Source: Ruminococcus sp.
GTDB lineage: Bacteria; Bacillota; Clostridia; Oscillospirales; Ruminococcaceae
NCBI GenBank assembly: GCA_015066875.1
Contig: SVNM01000002.1
Location: 1 to 64,000 of the forward strand
Length of the DNA stretch: 64,000 nt
Direction: 5' to 3'
The notes beneath the pieces were generated by a model, which ran no database searches, had not been told where the DNA came from, and saw nothing but the letters and a program-made list of their open reading frames with translations. Shown here in pieces: positions 1-7,831 of this stretch (positions are counted from its first letter, which is position 1; each line of letters opens with the position of its first letter). Both the position numbers and the translations under genes were made by a program.

Positions 1-14
1 AAACTCTTTATTAA
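1..14 (-). rRNA. 16S rRNA gene, extreme 5' end only
   Basis: Read on the minus strand, the last bases of the window are AATAAAGAGTTT. This matches the universal 16S start (AGAGTTTGATC...) cut off at the window edge. About 14 nt of the mature gene lie inside, by analogy with the E. coli 16S 5' end. Two strong promoters and an rRNA-type leader lie immediately upstream, which supports the call. The gene body lies outside the window. Confidence 0.7.
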
Positions 15-217
15 AGTTGTATGTCAATCAGGTCTCCCTGAATGATATCAATCCTGTTCATAACGCTTGCGTTATTACTGCGCTTCATTTTTTAGTCTTT
101 GCTTGACTTTTCTCAATTTTCCTTCTTTTAAAAAAAGGAATTTCAAGGGTCGTGTTACTTTCTTAGCATTGTTCAATTTTCAAGATACTGTTTACTATCT
201 CTCAAGACAGCTTTAAT
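15..217 (-). other. rRNA operon leader
   Basis: This transcribed leader lies between the rRNA promoters and the 16S start. It holds CTTGAAAATTGAACAATG (minus strand, about 165-184), the motif type that precedes 16S and 23S genes in Firmicutes and resembles boxA antitermination sites. It also has a short self-complementary stretch around 118-138 (AAAAGAAGG with its complement). No protein-coding gene is visible. Assigning antitermination or RNase III processing roles is inference from family knowledge. Confidence 0.55.
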
Positions 218-246
218 ATTATAGCACAACCAAATCGCTTTGTCAA
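218..246 (-). promoter_or_regulatory. rRNA promoter P2 (sigma-A)
   Basis: Minus strand TTGACA (241-246), 17-bp spacer, TATAAT (218-223): both boxes match consensus exactly. The sequence after the -10 box (ATTAAAGCTGTC) nearly repeats that after P1. Confidence 0.92.
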
Positions 247-315
247 GTACTTTTTTTCAAAAACTTTTTTCGATCCAGTCCGCTCGCTTTCGGCTTTATT
301 TCCGACAGCTTTATT

Positions 316-344
316 ATTATATCACCCATTTCTTACTTTGTCAA
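316..344 (-). promoter_or_regulatory. rRNA promoter P1 (sigma-A)
   Basis: Minus strand TTGACA (339-344), 17-bp spacer, TATAAT (316-321), again a perfect consensus. It lies 98 bp upstream of P2 and shares the downstream AATAAAGCTGTC block, so the two look like a duplicated promoter unit. Confidence 0.92.
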
Positions 345-393
345 CTCAAAGTTCAGGCGGTTTTTTCGTGAATTTATGTGTATTTTTACCATA

Positions 394-1500
394 TCAGAAA
401 GGCATCGTCAGCATAAGGCACAGTTCTTTCTCGTTTTCTGTCACAGAAATGGTCAATTCTCCCTCAACACCCGACGCAAGAATTATCTGAAAAATCTCCT
501 CGCCCTCCACAAAACGCTCTTTAAAGCCCTCGTAAAGCTCCTTATCGGCAAATTTCAGCTCTATCTGAGGATTTCTCGCCTCAATCTCACGGGTGATTAT
601 CTCCTCCGCGCACTCATCATTATTTATATATAAGTCATTTTTATTAAAGTAAGTGTTTTCTGTCGCTCTGCACGCAAAAGGAGCAAAATGTTCTGTATCC
701 GCCGTATGAGTCTCTGTAAAGGACTCGTCCTCTACAAGAAAATAAGTGTGACGCAGGTCGTCAACTGTATCGGTATCGTCCCAGGTCACATCGCAGTTAT
801 ACCATTCTCCGTGAATTTTCACCTGATTCCAGGCGTGATTTTCGCCCTCGTCGGTTACTCCCGTTACAACAATACTTTCAAGTCCGCAAGCTTTGGCAAG
901 AACATCAAACGCCTTGGCATAGCCCTCGCAGTGCGAGCTTCCGTTCATAAGACAACCGTAAGCAGTCGCTCCCAGCCCGTCATCGTAATCTATCTCGTAG
1001 GTGCACTTCTCTATTATATAATCGTGTATTTTCAGAGCCTTTTCGTAATCGCCAAGCTGTGAAAGCTCATCTGCAAACTCAGCTACAGCCTTTTCGAGCT
1101 CAGCTTCCATCGCCGGAATATCTCCCGGTATTTCACGGTATGCCATTCTGGCTTTTCTGATTTTTTCCGCTGTGTAAAATGTGGAGGACATATAGAAAAT
1201 ATCGCTTTCCTGTTTCTCCAGTATGCAGTATAATTTGGTGTAGGTATCTCCGTCAATTTCGTAAGGGAGAGGTATTTCTGTTTTCTGCTCACGCACTCCG
1301 TTGTACAAAGTCGTATACAATGCCTGTTCCTCTTTTGACAACTGCGAATAGACAGGACGCTCTGCCGATTGCTCCTGATCAAGATAAACAGGCTCAGGAT
1401 AGGGCTCAAAAACTCCCGCCTTATACATATAAGCAGTTCCCGTTATAACAAATATTACCGCAAGCGATGTAAGCATCACCATTATAAATTTCTTTGCCAA
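394..1500 (-). CDS. Membrane-anchored transglutaminase-like protein
   Basis: 368 aa. Residues about 5-27 form one hydrophobic segment with no clear lipobox, so it is probably an N-anchored extracytoplasmic protein. Residues about 150-245 match the transglutaminase-like core: SSHCEGYA gives the candidate nucleophile Cys191, ENHAWNQV gives His222, and NCDVTWDD supplies the Asp. In bacteria this fold usually acts as a cysteine protease or peptide-crosslinking enzyme at the cell surface; the substrate is unknown. The start is TTG with AAGGGG upstream; an ATG six codons in is an alternative. It lies 13 nt after the NYN gene and is probably co-transcribed with it. The C-terminal ~110 residues are unassigned. 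Confidence 0.8.
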   Translation of the reverse strand: MAKKFIMVMLTSLAVIFVITGTAYMYKAGVFEPYPEPVYLDQEQSAERPVYSQLSKEEQALYTTLYNGVREQKTEIPLPYEIDGDTYTKLYCILEKQESDIFYMSSTFYTAEKIRKARMAYREIPGDIPAMEAELEKAVAEFADELSQLGDYEKALKIHDYIIEKCTYEIDYDDGLGATAYGCLMNGSSHCEGYAKAFDVLAKACGLESIVVTGVTDEGENHAWNQVKIHGEWYNCDVTWDDTDTVDDLRHTYFLVEDESFTETHTADTEHFAPFACRATENTYFNKNDLYINNDECAEEIITREIEARNPQIELKFADKELYEGFKERFVEGEEIFQIILASGVEGELTISVTENEKELCLMLTMPF

Positions 1501-1513
1501 TATAGTCTACCCC

Positions 1514-2425
1514 TTACTTTTTAACAAGCATTACCATATTATTTCTTATTTTAAATCCGTGGAGATTTTCTATGAATTTGCTGAATTTCGAGTATCCGTA
1601 GCTCTTTACGTTGAAGCCGGGAATTTTCACGCACAGCTGTTTTTTCAGCTCGCCAAGATTATACCCCTTACTGCCGTTTGTTTTCACTATAGAAGCAAGA
1701 GTCTCCTCGATCACACCAAGCTCAGTCTTATCGGACTTCTGAGAAACAAGGATACTGCTTCCCACCTGTCGGAAGGAAAGCGACTCGAACTCCTTAAGAA
1801 ACTGTGAGAACTTTGAATAGCCGTAATTTCTCACGTCAAAATCGGGATAACGGTTCTGAAGTCTGCTTCCCAGCTCGCCCATATTTATCTCTTCCTGAAC
1901 ATTGGCATTCTCGGCTATTATTCTGATTATTGCTTCCTCAAGAGCTCTCAACTCCACATTATTGCTTTCAGAGCTCTCCTGTATCTCCTCATCAGCAAGA
2001 ATTTCAAGGTACTTGAACGCATTGCAGGCTGTCGCAAAAGGCTTGGGAGTCTTCCGCTCGCCCATACCGATAACGTGCATACCCGATTCTCTGAGGCGTA
2101 TGGCAAGTCTTGTGAAATCGCTGTCGCTTGATACTATGCAGAATCCATCAACATTATTCGAATAGAGAATGTCCATAGCGTCAATAATCATTGCCGAATC
2201 CGTAGCGTTCTTTCCTGTTGTGTAGCTGTACTGCTGTACGGGAGTTATGGCATTATCCAGCGCCATATTCTTCCACGAAGCAAGATTTGCCCTTGTCCAG
2301 TCGCCGTAAACTCTCTTATATGTTACTATTCCGTAGTTTGAAACCTCATCAAGAATATTTCTCGTGTATTTTGAAGCCACGTTATCCGCGTCAATCAGCA
2401 CCGCATAGCGCATTTCCTTTTCCAT
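1514..2425 (-). CDS. NYN-domain protein with two OST-HTH/LOTUS domains
   Basis: 303 aa. Residues 5-140 form an NYN (PIN-like) domain: the start AVLIDADN and the later VSSDSDFTRLA supply the acidic residues expected of a metal-dependent nuclease. Two related C-terminal modules follow (about 165-232 and 240-303), each ending in a YGYSKFS(Q/K)F motif, typical of OST-HTH/LOTUS RNA-binding domains. The architecture matches LabA/MARF1-like proteins thought to bind and cleave RNA, but no target is known. The ATG start has AGAGGTG upstream. It lies just downstream of the tRNA terminator and upstream of the transglutaminase-like gene on the same strand. Confidence 0.88.
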   Translation of the reverse strand: MEKEMRYAVLIDADNVASKYTRNILDEVSNYGIVTYKRVYGDWTRANLASWKNMALDNAITPVQQYSYTTGKNATDSAMIIDAMDILYSNNVDGFCIVSSDSDFTRLAIRLRESGMHVIGMGERKTPKPFATACNAFKYLEILADEEIQESSESNNVELRALEEAIIRIIAENANVQEEINMGELGSRLQNRYPDFDVRNYGYSKFSQFLKEFESLSFRQVGSSILVSQKSDKTELGVIEETLASIVKTNGSKGYNLGELKKQLCVKIPGFNVKSYGYSKFSKFIENLHGFKIRNNMVMLVKK

Positions 2426-2472
2426 ACTTCACCTCTTACCATTATCTATTATAAATTATTTCCGTATATAAG

Positions 2473-2503
2473 AAAAAAATCCCGAAACAAACGCTTCGGG
2501 ATT
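2473..2503 (-). terminator. Terminator of the tRNA operon
   Basis: Minus strand ATCCCGAA, an 8-nt loop, TTCGGGAT, then a run of seven T. It lies 33 nt past the last tRNA. Confidence 0.88.
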
Positions 2504-2535
2504 TATGTAATACCAAGGTTATTACCCCAGTACTA

Positions 2536-2611
2536 TGGAGCGGATTACGAGGCTCGAACTCGCTACCTCCACCTTGGCAAGGTGGCGCTCTACCAGATGA
2601 GCTAAATCCGC
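2536..2611 (-). tRNA. tRNA-Gly (GCC)
   Basis: The acceptor stem GCGGATT pairs with AATCCGC and the 3' CCA is encoded. The anticodon loop TTGCCAA gives anticodon GCC. Last of four tRNAs in the operon. Confidence 0.95.
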
Positions 2612-2636
2612 ATTATACAGAACCTTTCGTTCTGTA

Positions 2637-2712
2637 TGGTGCCTCCGGTCGGAATCGAACCAACGACACGGGGATTTTCAGTCCCCTGCTCTACCGACTG
2701 AGCTACAGAGGC
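2637..2712 (-). tRNA. tRNA-Phe (GAA)
   Basis: The acceptor stem GCCTCTG pairs with CGGAGGC (one G-U pair) and CCA is encoded. The anticodon loop CTGAAAA gives GAA. Third tRNA of the operon. Confidence 0.95.
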
Positions 2713-2715
2713 AAA

Positions 2716-2792
2716 TGGCGACCCGGATGAGGCTCGAACTCACGACCTCTAGCGTGACAGGCTAGCGTTCTAACCAACTGAACTACCGGGCC
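2716..2792 (-). tRNA. tRNA-Asp (GTC)
   Basis: The acceptor stem GGCCCGG pairs with CCGGGTC, the discriminator is G and CCA is encoded. The anticodon loop CTGTCAC gives GTC. Second tRNA of the operon. Confidence 0.95.
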
Positions 2793-2796
2793 AAAG

Positions 2797-2872
2797 TGGT
2801 GGGGACTACAGGGCTCGAACCTGTGACCCTCTGCTTGTAAGGCAGATGCTCTCCCAGCTGAGCTAAACCCCC
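2797..2872 (-). tRNA. tRNA-Val (TAC)
   Basis: The acceptor stem GGGGGTT pairs with AGTCCCC through wobbles, and CCA is encoded. The anticodon loop CTTACAA gives TAC. First tRNA after the promoter. Confidence 0.95.
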
Positions 2873-2905
2873 ACACTTTAGAAGCCGTCGACTGACGACT
2901 TAATT

Positions 2906-2934
2906 ATTCTATCACAACTCGTCCCGTTTGTCAA
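2906..2934 (-). promoter_or_regulatory. tRNA operon promoter
   Basis: Minus strand TTGACA (2929-2934), 17-bp spacer, TAGAAT (2906-2911). The TTGTGA before and AATTAAG after the -10 box resemble the rRNA promoters at the left edge, as expected for stable-RNA promoters. Confidence 0.9.
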
Positions 2935-3016
2935 GCTTTTTTTGAAAAAAATTTCGGATTTTTTTGAAAAAGTCTGAAAACGACGGTATATAGGGGAAAA
3001 TTTGCAAAAATATTTT

Positions 3017-3460
3017 TTACTTGTAAGGAAAAATCAAACCTGCGCCATTAAATTTATATTCTATCTCCTCTGCATACGCATAGTCTCCATTGACCCACAC
3101 AGTACATTCTTCAGATTGTATGCGATTAACCTGAGAGGCACTGACACGAGGAGTTACCAACATTGTATCGTTATATACCACAACCAGTCGGTAGCCATTT
3201 GAATATCTTGAGTGATAGTGGTCAGTTAATCCAACAATTCTTCCCGTGACATTCTCTCCCTTTTTTGCAATCAGTTTTGTCTTTATGTCTTTAAAATCCA
3301 ATATCAGCTCCAATGCCACCACAATCCAAACAAACAAATCATCATAATGAATGATATACCCTTTTAAGACACAAATCACCATTGAAAGAATAGCAAACAA
3401 CACAATAATAAAAATCAGAAGCAATCTCTTTTCAAAATCGTATTTCAGTTTAAACGTCAT
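3017..3460 (-). CDS. Small membrane protein, paralogue of the upstream gene
   Basis: 147 aa; family not recognised. Two hydrophobic segments (about 12-32 and 36-53) are followed by a soluble ~90-residue domain with GRIVGLT, a Tyr/Val-rich beta-type stretch (RLVVVYND) and VWVNGDYAYAEE near the end. The same order GRIVG(L/R)T...V(W/Y)V.NG occurs in the neighbour at 3490-4023, so the two are tandem paralogues. The start is ATG after GGGTGAAAAT, a weak site. That site and the 19 nt around it exactly repeat the end of recG, a duplication scar. Function unknown. Confidence 0.65.
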   Translation of the reverse strand: MTFKLKYDFEKRLLLIFIIVLFAILSMVICVLKGYIIHYDDLFVWIVVALELILDFKDIKTKLIAKKGENVTGRIVGLTDHYHSRYSNGYRLVVVYNDTMLVTPRVSASQVNRIQSEECTVWVNGDYAYAEEIEYKFNGAGLIFPYK

Positions 3461-3489
3461 ATTTTCACCCTATAATCTCCTTGTTATAT

Positions 3490-4023
3490 TCAGATCTCCT
3501 GTGGAAATTTCAGTGTATCAAGCTCAATACATCGCTTCGACCTGAAAAGAGTGCAACGAAAATCATCGGCACAAGCCATGCCATTGTAAACATACACTCC
3601 GCAATCCGCAGAAACAATCCTCTGTATGCTTTCCTTTCTCATATCACAGGTAACATATCTCTTTCCATCTGCATATTCAATCACTAATTTTGCTTCCCGG
3701 CGATACCGCCCCTGGACGTGCTTTCTTACCCTACAGTACTGCGTTCTTCCAACAATTCTGCCTTGATAACATCTGCCTTTGCGCACACAACAGTATAGTT
3801 TAATTGCCCGGACAATAGCCCCCAGATATAAAAGGATAAATAACAATATATATGCCAGCGATATGACACTCAGAATATAAAAATAACCTCTGTATTTGTC
3901 TATCAAAACACCTAAAACAACGCTGATCAAAGCCATACCTCCACTTACACAGAGCAATTCCTGCAACGGATCTGTCGTCTCATATATTTCTCTTACCCTG
4001 AAAATTCTCCTCAACAATCCCAT
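3490..4023 (-). CDS. Small membrane protein, paralogue of the downstream gene
   Basis: 177 aa; family not recognised. Two hydrophobic segments (about 28-45 and 50-75) precede a basic soluble domain containing GRIVGRTQY, LVIEYADGKRYV and VYVYNGMACADDF, which align with the protein at 3017-3460. The basic, Arg-rich segment (residues about 85-112) differs from the paralogue. The start ATG has AAGGGG eight nt upstream and lies 12 nt after the recG stop, so it is probably translated from the recG transcript. Function unknown; the domain order suggests a membrane-tethered small beta domain facing the cytoplasm, but this is inference. Confidence 0.65.
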   Translation of the reverse strand: MGLLRRIFRVREIYETTDPLQELLCVSGGMALISVVLGVLIDKYRGYFYILSVISLAYILLFILLYLGAIVRAIKLYCCVRKGRCYQGRIVGRTQYCRVRKHVQGRYRREAKLVIEYADGKRYVTCDMRKESIQRIVSADCGVYVYNGMACADDFRCTLFRSKRCIELDTLKFPQEI

Positions 4024-4035
4024 AGCGATCCCCTT

Positions 4036-6072
4036 TCACCCTATAATCTCCTTATTGAAAAGCCTCATTGTGTCTGTTTTAAGAGCCTTGTGCTCAGGTC
4101 TGCTGAGAGTGGGGTCAGCTTCAAGAAGCTCCCTTGCACAGCTCTGCGCCATATTCATAAGCTCGGTATTACAAGCAATATCGGCAATTTTCAGTGGCGG
4201 AAGTCCATGCTGGGCACTTCCGAAGAAGTCTCCGGGGCCACGCATTTTAAGGTCCTCTTCTGAAATTTTAAAGCCGTCGTTGGTGGAGGACATTATCTTC
4301 ATTCGCCTTACACATTCCTCGCCCGTATTGTCGGTAATAAGGATACAGGTGCTTTCCCACTGACCTCTTCCCACTCGGCCTCTCAGCTGGTGGAGCTGTG
4401 AAAGACCGAAACGCTCGGCATTTTCGATAACCATTACCACCGCATTGGGAACATCTACCCCCACCTCAACAACAGTGGTACAGATAAGCACCTGTATCTC
4501 ACCGTCACGAAAGCGTTTCATCACCTTTTCCTTTTCGGCTGACTTCATTTTTCCGTGAAGCAGAGCTATTGTATACCCCTTCAGATCCTCCTGCTCAGCT
4601 TTTTCCGCATAGGATTTCACCGCAAGAAGATCGCTTTCGCTGTCCTCGATCATGGGACACACCACATAAGCCTGACGCCCCTCGTCAAGACGCTCTCTCA
4701 CAAAACCAAAGGCACGGTGGCGGAGCTTTCCTGTTACCGCATAGGTATTTATAGGCTTTCTGCCCTTGGGAAGCTGATTTATAACCGAAATATCAAGGTC
4801 TCCGTAAATAATCAGCGCTAAAGTTCTCGGTATGGGAGTGGCTGACATTACAAGCTTATGGGGAGTACCGCCCTTTTCCGCAAGCTTAGCTCTCTGAGCA
4901 ACTCCGAAGCGGTGCTGTTCATCGGTAATGACAAGTCCGAGGGATTTATATTCAACGTCCTTCTGGATTATTGCGTGAGTTCCCACAACAACGTCAAATT
5001 CACCTGTGGCAATCTGCTCCTTGAGAGCAGTTTTTTTCTTTGCCGTAAGCGAGCCTGTAAGAAGACAGACCTTCACTCCGAAAGGCTCAAGGAACTCCGT
5101 AAGAGTCTTATAGTGTTGCATAGCAAGTATTTCGGTAGGAGCCATAAGTGCTGACTGAACTCCGTTTTTTGCGCAGAAATAACACACTGCCGACGCAACG
5201 GCAGTTTTACCGCTTCCCACATCGCCCTGCAAAAGCCTGTTCATAGGCACATCTCTGCAAAGGTCGGAAATTATCTCGTCAATCGCCTTATTCTGCGCTT
5301 CGGTAAGCTCAAAGGGCAGTTTCTTTCTGAAACTCTCCACTGACACAGAGCCGTCCATTCTGTAAGCTGTGCTTTTACGGCTTCTGCTTTTCATCATAGA
5401 CATTCCCAGCTGAAGCTTCAAAAGTTCGTCAAAGGCAAGTCGCTGTCTTGAAATTTCCGCCGACTCCTCACTTGCGGGAAAATGTATATTCTCCAGCGCA
5501 TACATCAGCGGACAAAGATTGTATCGTCTCAGAAGCTCCTCAGGCAGAGTCTCAAAGGGCTCAGATTTCATAATCTGAACCGCCTGTTTCATATTTGTAC
5601 GCACCATATTCACGGAAAGTCCCTGTGTAAGCGGATAAACAGGCTGTATAAGAACGCTCTCATCGGCTCTTATATACACAGGCGAGGTTATCTCCTTGCG
5701 AAGAAAATTTCCCGTAACCTTGCCGTACATATAGTAGGTTTCGCCCTCCTTAAGAGCGTTGAAGCCGTACACGTTATTGTACACGACCACAAGAATATCA
5801 TCAATTCCGTCGGTTGCCACAGCCTTGCAGATAATCAGTCCGCCTCTTACTCTCTGCGGAGACATCTTGCGAAAAATCGTCAGCTTCAGAACATTGTACT
5901 CATTCAGCACGCTCTGCTGTACGGGGACATAGCACCGATAGTCAAGATACGCTCTGGGAATATGATACACAAGCTCATATGGAGTTGTTATTCCAAGCTT
6001 ACGGTATTTTTCTCCGCGAGCGGTTCCCACGCCCTTCAAATATTCAATTTCGCAAAAAAGCTTTGACGGCAT
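4036..6072 (-). CDS. recG: ATP-dependent DNA helicase RecG
   Basis: 678 aa, the family's usual length. RecG remodels stalled replication forks and branch-migrates Holliday junctions. An N-terminal OB/wedge region is followed by helicase motifs: GDVGSGKTAVA (Walker A), ITDEQHRFG (the DEQH box typical of RecG), SATPIPRTLAL (motif III), and QLRGRVGRG (motif VI) near residue 580. The C-terminal DFFGSAQHG is also family-typical. ATG at 6072 is chosen because AAAAGGAG lies eight nt upstream; an in-frame start seven codons earlier would place that site inside the gene. It is 21 nt after the dCMP deaminase gene and 12 nt before the paralogous membrane genes. Confidence 0.97.
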   Translation of the reverse strand: MPSKLFCEIEYLKGVGTARGEKYRKLGITTPYELVYHIPRAYLDYRCYVPVQQSVLNEYNVLKLTIFRKMSPQRVRGGLIICKAVATDGIDDILVVVYNNVYGFNALKEGETYYMYGKVTGNFLRKEITSPVYIRADESVLIQPVYPLTQGLSVNMVRTNMKQAVQIMKSEPFETLPEELLRRYNLCPLMYALENIHFPASEESAEISRQRLAFDELLKLQLGMSMMKSRSRKSTAYRMDGSVSVESFRKKLPFELTEAQNKAIDEIISDLCRDVPMNRLLQGDVGSGKTAVASAVCYFCAKNGVQSALMAPTEILAMQHYKTLTEFLEPFGVKVCLLTGSLTAKKKTALKEQIATGEFDVVVGTHAIIQKDVEYKSLGLVITDEQHRFGVAQRAKLAEKGGTPHKLVMSATPIPRTLALIIYGDLDISVINQLPKGRKPINTYAVTGKLRHRAFGFVRERLDEGRQAYVVCPMIEDSESDLLAVKSYAEKAEQEDLKGYTIALLHGKMKSAEKEKVMKRFRDGEIQVLICTTVVEVGVDVPNAVVMVIENAERFGLSQLHQLRGRVGRGQWESTCILITDNTGEECVRRMKIMSSTNDGFKISEEDLKMRGPGDFFGSAQHGLPPLKIADIACNTELMNMAQSCARELLEADPTLSRPEHKALKTDTMRLFNKEIIG

Positions 6073-6093
6073 ACCGTTTACTCCTTTTATCAA

Positions 6094-6582
6094 TTAATAC
6101 CCCATAATCCCTTCAAGAGACTCGTCATTTTCTATCCATTCATTTACATCGATTGTACGGTAATCCTCGGCACTGTCGCGGATAATCACAGTTTCTATCC
6201 CCGAATTTATCACCATTCTCTTGCACATAGAACAGCTGTTGCTGTTTGGCACATACTCTCCCGTAGAGACCTCCACGCCCACAAGATATAAAGTTGCTCC
6301 TATCATATCTCTCCGTGATGCGCTTATTATAGCATTTGCCTCTGCGTGAACGCTTCTGCAAAGCTCGTATCTTTCGCCTCTGGGAATATTCAGCTTTTCC
6401 CTTACGCACACTCCTGTATCAGAGCAGTTTTTTCTCCCTCTGGGAGCTCCCACATAGCCCGTAGAAATAACCTCGTCATTCTTTACAATAACAGCTCCGT
6501 AGTGTCTTCTGAGACAGGTACATCTCTGAGCCACCACCTCAGCCAGATCGAGGTAGTAATTATCCTTGCTTTTACGCTCCAT
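6094..6582 (-). CDS. dCMP deaminase (ComEB family)
   Basis: 162 aa. It converts dCMP to dUMP to feed thymidylate synthesis. Zinc and catalytic residues are visible: HAEANAI (His, Glu) and NSCSMCKRMVINSG (the two Cys ligands). The insert with GAPRGRKNCSD and RSVHAEANAI matches deoxycytidylate deaminase rather than cytidine or tRNA-adenosine deaminases. ATG at 6582 is used because AAGGAG sits eight nt upstream; a TTG two codons earlier is too close to that site. It is the first gene of a likely operon with recG. Confidence 0.92.
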   Translation of the reverse strand: MERKSKDNYYLDLAEVVAQRCTCLRRHYGAVIVKNDEVISTGYVGAPRGRKNCSDTGVCVREKLNIPRGERYELCRSVHAEANAIISASRRDMIGATLYLVGVEVSTGEYVPNSNSCSMCKRMVINSGIETVIIRDSAEDYRTIDVNEWIENDESLEGIMGY

Positions 6583-6595
6583 AACCAATACTCCT

Positions 6596-6627
6596 TATAA
6601 AATAAGGGCGAACAAAAGCGTTCGCCC
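6596..6627 (-). terminator. Terminator after spoVS
   Basis: Minus strand GGGCGAA, loop CGCTTTTG, TTCGCCC, followed by TTATTTTAT. It lies about 33 nt past the spoVS stop and just before the dCMP deaminase start. Confidence 0.75.
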
Positions 6628-6659
6628 CAAGTTATCAAAACTTCTGTGATTGCTGTTTC

Positions 6660-6920
6660 TTATCTCTGCTCGCAGATGAGCTTGATAGCGGTTCTTTCCT
6701 CGCCGTCAATCACAATATTTGCAAATGCAGGTACGCAGATAAGATCAATACCGATAGGTGCAAGATAGCCTCTGGCAATAGCAATAGCCTTGATTGCCTG
6801 ATTTGCAGCGCCTGCGCCCACAGCCTGTACTTCCACAGCCTTCTGCTCTCTGATTACACCGGCAATAGCTCCGGCAACAGAATTAGGTTTTGAATTAGAT
6901 GATACTTTTAAGATTTCCAT
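6660..6920 (-). CDS. spoVS: Stage V sporulation protein S
   Basis: 86 aa, the exact SpoVS length. The sequence begins MEILKVSS and includes NSVAGAIAGVIRE, VGAGAANQAIKAIAIARG and VPAFANIVIDGEERTA, all hallmarks of this highly conserved Alba-like small protein. SpoVS affects septation and coat assembly in Bacillus and also occurs in non-sporulating bacteria, so it does not prove sporulation here. A CCTCC complement places a strong AGGAGG site seven nt before ATG. It follows ymdB, as in Bacillus (rny-ymdB-spoVS), but has its own promoter and terminator. Confidence 0.97.
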   Translation of the reverse strand: MEILKVSSNSKPNSVAGAIAGVIREQKAVEVQAVGAGAANQAIKAIAIARGYLAPIGIDLICVPAFANIVIDGEERTAIKLICEQR

Positions 6921-6990
6921 AAAAAAACCTCCTGATAAAATATTTTGTAAGATTTAGTGCCTGAAATGCCAATGGTACTATTGCAAGCTT

Positions 6991-7019
6991 ATTATACATC
7001 ATTTTTCACAAAAAATCAA
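6991..7019 (-). promoter_or_regulatory. spoVS promoter
   Basis: Minus strand TTGATT (7014-7019), 17-bp spacer, TATAAT (6991-6996), in the ymdB-spoVS gap. A long AT-rich leader of about 60 nt follows. Confidence 0.8.
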
Positions 7020-7041
7020 GGGCTTTCAATAACTTTGTAGA

Positions 7042-7812
7042 TTATCTTATAATTATCCGCTCAATTTTGTGCGATTTACCCGTTTTTTCATCAAACTCTA
7101 CCACAACTCCGCACATCATACAGGGTCCCTCTGCTTCTCTGAAGCGCACGGGCATACGAAAACGCAGTCTGTCAACGGCTGGCTGTATCTCTACTCCCAG
7201 AACTGAATTTTCAGGACCTGTCATTCCTGCGTCGGTGATATATGCCGTATGACCGCTGAGAATACACTCGTCCGCTGTCTGAACGTGGGTATGCGTTCCG
7301 AAAACTCCCGTAACCTTTCCGGCAAGGTGATATCCCATTGCCTTTTTCTCAGAAGTCGCCTCGGCGTGAAAGTCAACAAATATGTTGGGAGTTTCAAGCT
7401 CTTCAAGAATTTCATCTGTTTTCGTAAAGGGATTGTCAAGGGGATCAAGGTAAACTGTTCCCGACATATTTATAACCGCTACGGAATACGCTCCCATATC
7501 AAGCACATAGACTCCGCTTCCGGGACAGCCCTCTTCGGGGTAATTTGCGGGACGTATAATGCACCCGCCGTTGTAAATCTCCAGCGACTCGTGACGCTTG
7601 AATGCGTGATTTCCCGTTGTGATAACGTCTGCGCCCGCATTGAGGACCATATCCGCCGAATATTTTGTTACACCGTTGCCCTGTGCTGAGTTCTCAGCAT
7701 TTACAACTGTTATATCAATATTATACTGCTTTTTAACGAGTCTGAGTTTTTCCGCAAGAAAATCACAGCCCGCTTTTCCCACAACGTCCCCTATAAACAA
7801 TAAATTCTTCAA
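7042..7812 (-). CDS. ymdB: YmdB family metallophosphoesterase
   Basis: 256 aa, the family's usual length. YmdB enzymes are di-metal phosphodiesterases (2',3'-cAMP is hydrolysed in vitro) that affect sporulation and biofilm gene expression in Bacillus. Metal-ligand motifs in order: FIGDVVGKAG (Asp), VVNAENSAQGNG, TTGNHAFKR (Asn-His), FVDFHAEATSEK and GVFGTHTHVQTAD (His-X-His). The last two are specific to this family. It is 19 nt after the acyltransferase gene and is followed by spoVS, the conserved neighbour. Confidence 0.95.
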   Translation of the reverse strand: MKNLLFIGDVVGKAGCDFLAEKLRLVKKQYNIDITVVNAENSAQGNGVTKYSADMVLNAGADVITTGNHAFKRHESLEIYNGGCIIRPANYPEEGCPGSGVYVLDMGAYSVAVINMSGTVYLDPLDNPFTKTDEILEELETPNIFVDFHAEATSEKKAMGYHLAGKVTGVFGTHTHVQTADECILSGHTAYITDAGMTGPENSVLGVEIQPAVDRLRFRMPVRFREAEGPCMMCGVVVEFDEKTGKSHKIERIIIR

Positions 7813-7831
7813 AAATCCGCCTCCGTTTTAT

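Noticed and set aside
5482..6066. 194-aa rightward frame inside recG
   Set aside because: Antisense shadow of recG with no site upstream and no recognisable motif.
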